Shown here: one piece after another, positions 16,738-24,718 of the stretch
Layout: every line of letters begins with the position of its first letter
Position numbering within the stretch: the stretch's first letter is position 1
NCBI GenBank assembly: GCA_943371025.1
Contig: CALRTC020000035.1
Span: forward strand, 1 to 64,000
Reading direction: 5' to 3'
DNA length: 64,000 nucleotides
Source: Niveispirillum sp943371025
Lineage (GTDB): Bacteria > Pseudomonadota > Alphaproteobacteria > Azospirillales > Azospirillaceae
Notes under the pieces: model-generated
Database searches by the model: none
What the model was told of the DNA's origin: nothing
The model's input: only the letters and a program-made list of their open reading frames with translations
Position numbers and translations under genes: made by a program

Positions 16738-19700
16738 TCACGCAGACAGCCTGACGCGGTTCCGTCCCGCCGTCTTGGCCGCATAAAGGGCAGCGTCGGC
16801 CCGATTGAACAGCCCCGTCTGGGTCTCGGTGGCGGGACGCCCCTGGGCGACACCTATGCTGACCGTCACCACCAGGCTGGTCCCTTCCAGATGGATGGGC
16901 ACATTTCCCGCCGCATGCCGGATCCGCTCGGCGACGATGCAGGCGGCGGCGGCATCGGTATGCGGCGTCAGGACCACAAACTCCTCCCCGCCATAGCGCG
17001 CCAGCAGGTCGGTATCCCGCATCTGCTCCTTCACACGCCGGGCCACCTCGCGCAGCACCGTGTCGCCGACCAGGTGGCCGTAGGTGTCATTCACTTCCTT
17101 GAAATTATCGAGATCCAGAATCATGACACAGAAGGGGTGACCGTGCCGCAGGCTGGCGCTCCATTCATGGTCCAGCCGCTCCATGAAGGCGCGCCGGTTG
17201 AAGATGCCGGTCAGCGGGTCACGCGTGGCCAGATCGGCCAGGCGATCATTGGCCTCGCGCAGGCTCTGGGTGCGCTCCGCCACCTTCGCTTCCAGTTCGC
17301 GCTTGGCCTCGCTCAGCTTGGCAATACGCGCACGCTCGATCAGCATCACCATGCTGGCCCCGGCCGTCAGCGCCAGGATCAGCCCCATGAACCGCACCCA
17401 GGGCCATTCGTACCAAAGATGGGGTACCGCAATGATGAAGGCCCGCTCCGAAATGACACCCGCGTCCCGGTCACTGACCCGCAGCCGCAGCGTATATTGC
17501 CCCGGTGGCAAGTTGGTATAGACGGCGGCATGGCGGTCACGCTCCGCCTCCATCCAGTCCAGGTCGAACCCCTCCAGCTTGTAACCGTAACGCAGGTTGG
17601 GCCCGGCCGCGAAATCCATCAGGCTGAATTCGACTTCCAGCCGCCGGTTGTCGGTCGGAACGCGAATGACACGCTGGCCCATGGGCAGGTTCAGGGCGCT
17701 GGCATTGACACTGCGCCCGCCTGCGGTAACCGCCGTGACCGCCAGCGCATCCTGGAAAATATGACGGCGGATCTGCGATGGCTGAACCAGGGTGATGCCG
17801 TTGGCCCCGCCAAACACCAGCCCGCCATCATGCAGCGCCGTCACCGACCCCGGCAGGTAGGAGGAGACATTGCCTGCTGAGGTTGGATCAAGCCGTGCCA
17901 CGCTGAAATCCTGCGTGTCGATAGCGGCCAGACCATTGTCGGTGCTGGCCCAGATGCGACCGTCGGAACCCAGGATCAGGGCGGAGACAGCATTGCTGGG
18001 CAAGCCTTCACGCTGGGTCACCGACTTGAAATGCAGTTTCTCGTCCGTTGGCTGGCCCGCCGTCAGCAAGGCGACGCCGCCGCCCACCGTGCCCAGCCAC
18101 AGCCGCCCCTGTCGGTCATGGACCAGGGCCGAGACATAGTCGTGCGGCAGGCCGTCGGACCGCCCGGGCTCCCGGTGGAAATGCCGGAGACGTCCGTCCG
18201 GCATCAGGATGTTCAGGCCGTTGGCCGTGCCGATCCAGACATGCCCGGCATCGTCGGGCAGGATGGCCCAGACCTCGTTGTTGGACAGGGCCTGACCATC
18301 ACCATCGCTGTTGGTGGTATAGCTCCGCACCGCGCCATCGGACAGCGTTTGCCTGAACAGCCCGTAATAGGTGCCGACCCACAGATGGTCTTGCGTGGTG
18401 TGAAGGGCGGTGATGTCGCGTCCGATCGTGCCGGGGATCGGCATCGCCGCAAGGCTGCCGGGCGCGGCACCGGGATGCAGACGCGACAGACCTGCCGATC
18501 CGATCCAGACCGCGCCCGATGCATCCCCGGTGATGGCATAGACGGGCGTGCCGCCGGGATTGCCGCCATCCACCCCGCCGCCGAACGGGGTGATGTGGCC
18601 TGTCTCAAGATCCAGCCGGTCCAGTCCACCCTCGTCCAGCCCCAGCCACAGCCCGTTACGGCTGTCGGTCCACAGGCTCCAGGTGTCGCGGCCGGAAAAA
18701 CCGCGGGTATGGCCGGTCGCGATGCTGGCTATGCCGGACGGCACCGAATCATGCCGCGACGCGCCCATGTTGCTGGCCACCCAGATGACGCCGCCGCGAT
18801 CCTTGATCAGACCGCGGGTGAAATTACCCCTCAGCGCCCGCGGAATATTGGGGTCGGAGCGAATCAGCCGAAGCTGGTCCTGTCCAATGTCATATTCGGC
18901 GATGCCGCCGCCGAACAGCGACAGCCACAGCACGCCCGGGCGCTCCTCCACGATTCCGCGCACCGTGCTGCGGCCCAGCGAAGTATCGATACCCGTCAGG
19001 GTCGGGTGGCTCTGGGCACGGTCGCTGCCAGGGGCGATGCTGACCACGCCGCCACCATTGGTGCCGATCCACAGCCGGCCCTGTGCATCCTCAAAGAATG
19101 ACCAGACGCCGGTGGCCAGGGCGCTGACGGCAGCGGGCTCTCCGTCCAGCATCCGCCATTCGCTACCGCCGGCGCGGCGGATCGCCACCCCCCGCTCGGT
19201 CCCTGCCCACAAGGTGCCGTGCTGGTCAAGGAAGACGGCGAAGACGTAGCCGGTGGGAAATCCCTTGTCGTCGGCGCGCACGCGCTCCCGCACCTCAAGC
19301 CCCGGACCAACACGGTCCAGGCCCGCCACGGTCGCCACCCAGACGCCGTCGCCCCCATCCGATGCCAGCGCATAGACCTGGACATGGCCCAGCCCCTCCG
19401 GCCCGGCCCCCAACGTGCGGAAACTGTCGGTGCGCGGGTTGTAATAGGCAATGCCGGCGGTATGGGTCCCCAGCCACATGCCCCCATCGGGTGCTGGTTG
19501 CAGCGCCCGCACGAAGCCGTTGGGCAAGGATTGCGGATCGGCCGGATCATGTTCAAACGTGCGAATCCGGTTGCCGTCATAGCGATTCAAACCGCCCAAG
19601 GTACCGATCCAGATGAACCCGGTCGTATCCTGCGCCAAGGCCATGACCGTGTTGTTGGACAGGCCGTCCAGGGTGGTCAGCGTTTCGAACCCGACCTCTG

Positions 19701-19884
19701 CCCGCTGCATCAGGGTTACCGACGGCTGCCCAGCCCTGACCTGAACGGCGTAAGAACAGAGAAAGAAGATGGCAGCAACCAGCAGATGGTGTTGCCAGGA
19801 CGGACTGGCAAACGGTCTCTCCCTCCTGAGGTCAGTGAAGAACCACACCTGGCGCCCCTCTTGCCGCACGTTCCCCCACTCCAT
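16738..19884 (-). CDS. Membrane diguanylate cyclase with two-component-regulator propeller and Y_Y_Y sensor domains
   Basis: 1048 residues. An N-terminal hydrophobic segment (LLVAAIFFLCSYAVQV) leads to a large periplasmic region of repeated WIGT/WLGT propeller blades (for example GFIWIGTLGGLNRYDG, HVWIGTANGLNIL). A Y_Y_Y domain at about 710-790 (YGYKLEGFDLDW, LPPGQYTLRLRVSD), one transmembrane helix (VRFMGLILALTAGASMVML) and a coiled coil follow. The C-terminal GGDEF domain has GGEEF at about 965-969 and the inhibitory I-site RDTD five residues before it, so an active, product-inhibited c-di-GMP synthase is expected. Such propeller sensors commonly bind sugars or polysaccharide fragments. It lies just upstream of the symporter on the same strand, which suggests but does not prove sugar sensing. 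Confidence 0.92.
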   Translation of the reverse strand: MEWGNVRQEGRQVWFFTDLRRERPFASPSWQHHLLVAAIFFLCSYAVQVRAGQPSVTLMQRAEVGFETLTTLDGLSNNTVMALAQDTTGFIWIGTLGGLNRYDGNRIRTFEHDPADPQSLPNGFVRALQPAPDGGMWLGTHTAGIAYYNPRTDSFRTLGAGPEGLGHVQVYALASDGGDGVWVATVAGLDRVGPGLEVRERVRADDKGFPTGYVFAVFLDQHGTLWAGTERGVAIRRAGGSEWRMLDGEPAAVSALATGVWSFFEDAQGRLWIGTNGGGVVSIAPGSDRAQSHPTLTGIDTSLGRSTVRGIVEERPGVLWLSLFGGGIAEYDIGQDQLRLIRSDPNIPRALRGNFTRGLIKDRGGVIWVASNMGASRHDSVPSGIASIATGHTRGFSGRDTWSLWTDSRNGLWLGLDEGGLDRLDLETGHITPFGGGVDGGNPGGTPVYAITGDASGAVWIGSAGLSRLHPGAAPGSLAAMPIPGTIGRDITALHTTQDHLWVGTYYGLFRQTLSDGAVRSYTTNSDGDGQALSNNEVWAILPDDAGHVWIGTANGLNILMPDGRLRHFHREPGRSDGLPHDYVSALVHDRQGRLWLGTVGGGVALLTAGQPTDEKLHFKSVTQREGLPSNAVSALILGSDGRIWASTDNGLAAIDTQDFSVARLDPTSAGNVSSYLPGSVTALHDGGLVFGGANGITLVQPSQIRRHIFQDALAVTAVTAGGRSVNASALNLPMGQRVIRVPTDNRRLEVEFSLMDFAAGPNLRYGYKLEGFDLDWMEAERDRHAAVYTNLPPGQYTLRLRVSDRDAGVISERAFIIAVPHLWYEWPWVRFMGLILALTAGASMVMLIERARIAKLSEAKRELEAKVAERTQSLREANDRLADLATRDPLTGIFNRRAFMERLDHEWSASLRHGHPFCVMILDLDNFKEVNDTYGHLVGDTVLREVARRVKEQMRDTDLLARYGGEEFVVLTPHTDAAAACIVAERIRHAAGNVPIHLEGTSLVVTVSIGVAQGRPATETQTGLFNRADAALYAAKTAGRNRVRLSA

Positions 19885-20036
19885 CGGCTATCCGGTACCG
19901 CCCGGCAGTCTCAACTTCGGGAAACTTCGGGGGAACTGAAATTAAGGATAGTATGGATACCAGGATATGGCTAGCGACCGCTATTGCAAGTGGCCATTAT
20001 CAGATACAAATAATCGTGTAAAGGTTGTGATGCGAC

Positions 20037-20054
20037 ATCAAGCCCACCCTTGAT
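20037..20054. promoter_or_regulatory. Inverted repeat ATCAAG-N6-CTTGAT in divergent promoter region
   Basis: A perfect 6-bp dyad lies 93 bases before the phosphorylase start and 153 bases from the diguanylate cyclase start. The arms resemble Crp/Fnr half-sites (TTGAT) but are arranged inside-out, so the binder is uncertain. The remaining divergent region 19885-20146 shows nothing else recognisable. Confidence 0.3.
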
Positions 20055-20146
20055 CCATGTCATGGTCGCCAGTTGGTGCGGCCCTATCATGGTTCGGTCA
20101 TAAAAACGAAATCAGGCGCGGACCAACGCTTGATAGAGGAAACGGA

Positions 20147-21643
20147 ATGCTGAAACTGAAACGGGTCGGCATCGGCACCAGCCGGGAAAATGTCGCCTTC
20201 CTGTCGCGGGCCTGCACCACCTACCGGGCCGCCGCCTTTGAGGGCCAGGAAAAGGTGGAGGTGGTGACCAATGGCAGCCGCCTGGTCGCGGCGCTGAATA
20301 TCGTGGACGATCCCGCCATCCTGCCGCCCGACTGCCTGGGCCTGTCGCAACAGGCCTTCGCCCGTTTCGGGAAGGAGGAGGGGACGATGGTCCGCCTGGA
20401 CCATCCCCATCCGCCCAAAAGCCGCGAAGGTCTGCACGCCAAGATCGAAGGGCGCGAACTGGACGAGGCATGCTTCCGCGCCATCATCGACGACATCGCC
20501 CATCACCGTTATGGCAAGGTGGAGGTGGCGGCCTTCCTGGTGGCCTGCGGTTCCTTCATGACCACGGCGGAAACCCTGGCCCTGACGCGGGCCATGGCCG
20601 ATGCGGGTGAACATCTGCATTGGGGTGACGCGCCGCTGGTGGTGGACAAGCACTGTATCGGCGGCATTCCGGGCAACCGCACCTCCATGATCGTCGTGCC
20701 CATCGTGGCCGCGCATGGCCTGCCCATCCCCAAGACCTCGTCGCGCGCCATCACCTCGCCCGCTGGTACCGCCGACACGATGGAGGTGCTGGCCAATGTC
20801 GAGGTCGACCTGATCCGCATGCGCGACATCGTGCGCGAGGTGAATGGCTGCCTGGTCTGGGGCGGGCATGTGAAGCTGTCGCCGGCCGATGATGTGCTGA
20901 TCTCAGTCGAACGCCCGCTGAATATCGACACGCGCGAACAGATGGTGGCTTCCATCCTGTCCAAGAAGAAGGCGGCCGGCTCCACCCATCTGGTCATCGA
21001 CATGCCCGTCGGGCCCAGCGCCAAGGTCCGCAGCCCCGAAGACGCGGCCCGCCTGCGCAAGCTGTTCGAATATGTGGGCGACGCCATCGGACTGACCCTG
21101 CGCGTCACCATCTCCGACGGGTCACAGCCCGTGGGCCGCGGCATCGGCCCCGTGCTGGAGGCGCGCGATGTCATGGCCGTGCTGGAGAACCGCCGGGAGG
21201 CGCCGGTCGACCTGCGCGAACGCTCCCTGGCCCTGGCCGGCCGCATCCTTGAATTCGATCCGGCGCTCCGCGGCGGGGCCGGGTTGGCCCGCGCGCGTGA
21301 ATTGCTGGAAAGCGGGGCGGCACTGAAGACCATGCGCAAGATCATGGAATTGCAGGGACCGCCACCCCGCGCCACCGCCATCGGCGCCTTGAAGCGCGAG
21401 GTCCTGGCCGACCATGACGGCAAGGTGGCATCCATCGACTGCTACCGTCTGGCCCGGATCGCGCGTCTGGCCGGCGCACCGTTTGATCCCGGTGCCGGCA
21501 TCGACCTGCTGAAGAAGGTCGGCGACACGGTGCAGGCGGGCGAGCCGATCTATCGCATCCATGCGGAAAAGGAAGTCGAATTCCGTTTCGCCTGCGGCCT
21601 GGCGGCCGAGGCATCGGGTTATGCCGTCGGTCAGGTCTCCTGA
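20147..21643 (+). CDS. Thymidine/AMP phosphorylase family protein (archaeal-type long form)
   Basis: 498 residues from ATG 20147, which has GAGGAAACGG just upstream; the open frame extends further 5' without support. The first 85 residues are the extra N-terminal domain seen in AMP phosphorylases and long 'type 2' thymidine phosphorylases. The catalytic body has DKHCIGGIPGNRTSMIVVPI, KTSSRAITSPAGTADTMEVL and MVASILSKKKAAGSTHLVID, the conserved phosphate- and base-site loops. The expected reaction is phosphorolysis of a nucleoside or nucleoside monophosphate; AMP to adenine plus ribose-1,5-bisphosphate is the archaeal version. The next gene is a beta-CASP RNase, which suggests RNA turnover or nucleotide recycling. 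The exact substrate cannot be told from sequence. Confidence 0.85.
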   Translation: MLKLKRVGIGTSRENVAFLSRACTTYRAAAFEGQEKVEVVTNGSRLVAALNIVDDPAILPPDCLGLSQQAFARFGKEEGTMVRLDHPHPPKSREGLHAKIEGRELDEACFRAIIDDIAHHRYGKVEVAAFLVACGSFMTTAETLALTRAMADAGEHLHWGDAPLVVDKHCIGGIPGNRTSMIVVPIVAAHGLPIPKTSSRAITSPAGTADTMEVLANVEVDLIRMRDIVREVNGCLVWGGHVKLSPADDVLISVERPLNIDTREQMVASILSKKKAAGSTHLVIDMPVGPSAKVRSPEDAARLRKLFEYVGDAIGLTLRVTISDGSQPVGRGIGPVLEARDVMAVLENRREAPVDLRERSLALAGRILEFDPALRGGAGLARARELLESGAALKTMRKIMELQGPPPRATAIGALKREVLADHDGKVASIDCYRLARIARLAGAPFDPGAGIDLLKKVGDTVQAGEPIYRIHAEKEVEFRFACGLAAEASGYAVGQVS

Positions 21644-21651
21644 CCGACGGC
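21623..21651. terminator. Perfect hairpin straddling the phosphorylase stop codon
   Basis: GCCGTCGGTCAGG (21623-21635) pairs with CCTGACCGACGGC (21639-21651) across a 3-base loop, and the TGA stop lies in the right arm. A second GC stem (CGGCGGCGACCGCCGCCG) follows. There is no U-tract; it is likely an mRNA-stabilising or attenuating hairpin between phosphorylase and RNase genes. Confidence 0.55.
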
Positions 21652-21767
21652 ACGGCGGCGACCGCCGCCGCGCGGCCCGTGCCGCGTGAGCCAAGGGCGC
21701 GGAGGCGCCCGCCCGGCGACTGAAGGAACATGCATAAAGCCATGACAAACGGCGTTGGAGGTTTCAA

Positions 21768-23378
21768 TTGAGCATCACGACAGGCGTGGCCGGCGATCCG
21801 ACCATCACCTTCCATGGCGCCGCCGGCGGCGTCACCGGGTCCTGCTTCCTTGTCCGCTACCAGGGGGGAACACTGCTGGTCGATTGCGGCATGTTCCAGG
21901 GCAGCAAAAGCGTGCAGGAACTGAATTACCGCGACTTCCCGTTCGATCCGACGGAACCGAGGGTCCTGTTGCTGACCCATGCCCATATCGACCATAGCGG
22001 CCTGATCCCGAAACTGTACCGTCATGGCTTCCAGGGCCGCATCATCACCACCAAGGGCACGGCCGACCTGCTGACCTTCATGCTGCCCGACAGTGGCTTC
22101 ATCCAGGAAAGCGAGGTCCGCCACCTGAACCGCCGCAACCGCCAGCGCGGCGGGCGGGAGGTGGAGCCGATCTATACCCAGGCCGATGCCGAGCGTGTGC
22201 TGACCCGCATCGACGCCGTCGACCGCGATGTCTGGGTGGATGTGGCGCCAGGCGTGAAGGCCCGCTTCTGGGATGCCGGCCATATCCTGGGCTCCGCCTC
22301 CATCGAACTGGAACTGCCCGGCGTCGAAAAGTCCGTGCGTGTACTGTTCTCCGGCGATATCGGACCCGGCGACAAGCCGTTCCACCCCAATCCCGAAGGC
22401 CCGGTCCGCCCGGACTGGCTGGTGGTGGAATCCACTTATGGCGGCCGTGACCGGCCCGTCATCACCGCCGATGAACGCCGCGCCCTGCTGGGGCAGGAAT
22501 TGAAGGACGCGCTGGCCCGTGGCGGCCCTGTCATCATCCCGGCCTTCGCCGTGGAACGGACCCAGGAACTGCTCTATGACCTGGACCGGCTGTTCGATGA
22601 GGGCGTGCTGCCCACGGTCAATGTCTTCCTGGACAGCCCGCTGGCCATCCATGTCACCCGCGTCTTCGACCGGCATCTGCCGGAGATCAACGCGGAGGGC
22701 ACGCCCGCCCCGTTCTCCCGCCGCAACCTGCACCTGACGGAGGATGTGGAAGCCAGCAAGCGCCTGAACCGCATCTCGGGAGAGGCGATCATCATCGCCG
22801 CCAGCGGCATGTGCGAGGCAGGCCGCATCCGCCACCACCTGAAGAACAATCTGTGGCGACAGTCGGCAACGGTGCTGCTGGTGGGCTATCAGGCGCCCGC
22901 CACGCTGGGCCGGCTGTTGCAGGAAGGCGTCAGCCGCGTGCGCATCCATGGGGAAGAGGTGCAGGTGCGGGCCAGCATCCGCACGCTCGACACCTATTCC
23001 GGCCATGCCGACCGCTCCCACCTGCTGCGCTGGACCCTGGACCGGCTGCCCGTCTCGGGCGGCATCTTCGTGGTCCATGGGGAGGATCAGGAACGCGCCG
23101 CCATGAAGGCCGGGCTGGAAGCCGCCGGCATCGACGGGACCAAGATCCATGTGCCGGCACTGGACAGCGAATGGGCCCTGGGCGAGCGTGGTGCCGCCAC
23201 GGTGGAAGCCAAGGTGGCTCCGCGTGCAGCCCCCACGGCCAAGGACTGGCACAACGACTATGCCGCCACCATGCTGGCGCTGGCCGAAAAGGTCCGCAAC
23301 GAAAAGGACGACGCCACGCGCGCGGAACTGCTGGCCAGGGTCAAGGCCGTGCTGGGCATCAATGGGGTGGGCAAGTAG
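21768..23378 (+). CDS. MBL-fold beta-CASP RNA-processing metallo-hydrolase (CPSF-73/RNase-like)
   Basis: 536 residues, TTG start six bases after GGAGG. The metallo-beta-lactamase signature THAHIDHSG coordinates two zinc ions. The DCGMFQG loop, a later GHILGSAS His, and the C-terminal His in YSGHADRS complete the metal site. The middle holds the beta-CASP domain (SPLAIHVTRVFDRH, IIIAASGMCEAGRIRHHL). Members are endo- or 5'-exoribonucleases. The C-terminal 60 residues (KDWHNDYAATMLALAEKVRN) extend beyond the core. It follows the phosphorylase by 124 bases and is likely co-transcribed. Confidence 0.88.
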   Translation: MSITTGVAGDPTITFHGAAGGVTGSCFLVRYQGGTLLVDCGMFQGSKSVQELNYRDFPFDPTEPRVLLLTHAHIDHSGLIPKLYRHGFQGRIITTKGTADLLTFMLPDSGFIQESEVRHLNRRNRQRGGREVEPIYTQADAERVLTRIDAVDRDVWVDVAPGVKARFWDAGHILGSASIELELPGVEKSVRVLFSGDIGPGDKPFHPNPEGPVRPDWLVVESTYGGRDRPVITADERRALLGQELKDALARGGPVIIPAFAVERTQELLYDLDRLFDEGVLPTVNVFLDSPLAIHVTRVFDRHLPEINAEGTPAPFSRRNLHLTEDVEASKRLNRISGEAIIIAASGMCEAGRIRHHLKNNLWRQSATVLLVGYQAPATLGRLLQEGVSRVRIHGEEVQVRASIRTLDTYSGHADRSHLLRWTLDRLPVSGGIFVVHGEDQERAAMKAGLEAAGIDGTKIHVPALDSEWALGERGAATVEAKVAPRAAPTAKDWHNDYAATMLALAEKVRNEKDDATRAELLARVKAVLGINGVGK

Positions 23379-23503
23379 GGGCGCTTTTTCCTCACCCTTT
23401 CGAACGTGCCAACGCGCGGGTAGGGCGAGGATATCGGCCCTGGCGTGTGGCAGGTTTGGACTTTTCCCGTCATCCAGGCGAACAGTGTTGAGTTGGGATC
23501 AGT

Positions 23504-23594
23504 GTAGGTCAGGTCGAGCCGAAGCCCGAGCCCTGACATGCAAGCGGTACTATCGCCCCGTCAGGGCTCGGGCTTCGCCCTCAACCTGACCTAC
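23504..23594. repeat. Palindromic intergenic repeat element (REP/BIME-like)
   Basis: Left arm 23504-23537 begins GTAGGTCAGGT and ends GAAGCCCGAGCCCTGAC. Right arm 23560-23594 is its near-perfect reverse complement (GTCAGGGCTCGGGCTTCG...ACCTGACCTAC). The loop is 22 bases. It sits between convergent genes, the usual place for dispersed palindromic repeats, and has no coding potential. Confidence 0.8.
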
Positions 23595-23638
23595 GCCTGC
23601 TCTCCACTTGACGCTGACCACCCTGAACCCGAAAACCG

Positions 23639-24715
23639 CTACCCCAGCATCTCCTCCACCGCCTTGCCGCACGCCGCCGTGGACGCCGTGCCCTTCAGGT
23701 CGCGCGTGCGCAGGGCCGGTTCGGCCAGCGTGCGTTCGATGGCCTTGACGATGGCGTCCGCCGCCTGCTGTTCGCCCAGATGTTCCAGCATCATGGCCGC
23801 CGACCAGATCTGCCCCACCGGGTTGGCGATGCCCTGGCCGGCAATGTCGGGGGCGGAGCCGTGGACGGGTTCAAACAAAGACGGGCCGGTCCTGTCCGGG
23901 TTGATATTGCCCGACGGGGCAATGCCGATGGTGCCCGTGCAGGCCGGGCCCAGATCGGACAGGATGTCGCCGAACAGGTTGGACCCCACCACGACATCGA
24001 ACCGGTCGGGATTCAGCACGAACTGCGCCGTCAGGATGTCGATATGGTACTTGTCCCAGCGCACATCGGGATAATGCGCCGCCATCGCCTCCACCCGCGC
24101 GTCCCAATAGGGCATGGTGATGGCGATGCCGTTGGACTTGGTGGCCGATGTCAGGTGCCGGTCGGGCCGGCGGTTGGCCAGTTCGAACGCATAGCGCAGC
24201 ACGCGGTCGACGCCGTGGCGCGTCATCACCGTTTCCTGGATCACCACTTCCCGGTCGGTGCCGGCGAACATGGTGCCGCCCACGGACGAATATTCGCCCT
24301 CCGTATTCTCGCGCACGATCCAGAAATCGATGTCGCCCGGCTGACGCCCGGCCAGCGGGCAGGGCACGCCCGGCATCAGCCGGACGGGGCGCAGATTGAC
24401 ATACTGGTCATATTCGCGGCGGAACTGCAGAAGCGACTGCCAGAGCGAGATATGGTCCGGCACCTTGGCGGGCCAGCCGACGGCACCGAAGAAGATGGCA
24501 TCGGGCTGGCCGATCTGCGCCTTCCAATCCTCCGGCATCATCCTTCCATGCTTCAGATAATAGTCGCAATTGGCAAAGTCGTGCCATTGCTGCTCCACCG
24601 TGAACCCATACAGGCGCGCGGCCTTTTCCAGGATACGCACACCCTCGGGCATCACCTCACTGCCGATGCCGTCGCCGGGGATGACGGCGATCTTATAGGA
24701 ACGCTTGGGTGCCAT
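23639..24715 (-). CDS. Tartrate dehydrogenase / D-malate dehydrogenase (isocitrate/isopropylmalate family)
   Basis: 358 residues of the beta-decarboxylating dehydrogenase family. The NAD and substrate motifs are IPGDGIGSEV near the N-terminus, GAVGWPAKVPDHISLW, the metal-binding GSNLFGDILSDLGP and GSAPDIAGQGIANPVGQIWS. The GAVGWP and VRENTEGEYSS variants fit TtuC/DmlA enzymes better than LeuB or Icd. It oxidises tartrate, D-malate or a related 2-hydroxy dicarboxylate, depending on the strain. It lies 3 bases after gabD on the same strand, so the two are one operon with the GNAT gene. Confidence 0.88.
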   Translation of the reverse strand: MAPKRSYKIAVIPGDGIGSEVMPEGVRILEKAARLYGFTVEQQWHDFANCDYYLKHGRMMPEDWKAQIGQPDAIFFGAVGWPAKVPDHISLWQSLLQFRREYDQYVNLRPVRLMPGVPCPLAGRQPGDIDFWIVRENTEGEYSSVGGTMFAGTDREVVIQETVMTRHGVDRVLRYAFELANRRPDRHLTSATKSNGIAITMPYWDARVEAMAAHYPDVRWDKYHIDILTAQFVLNPDRFDVVVGSNLFGDILSDLGPACTGTIGIAPSGNINPDRTGPSLFEPVHGSAPDIAGQGIANPVGQIWSAAMMLEHLGEQQAADAIVKAIERTLAEPALRTRDLKGTASTAACGKAVEEMLG

Positions 24716-24718
24716 GGC

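Noticed and set aside
21342..23252. 636-residue open frame antisense to the beta-CASP gene
   Set aside because: Composition is His/Gln/Gly-rich shadow type; the plus strand carries the complete metallo-hydrolase.
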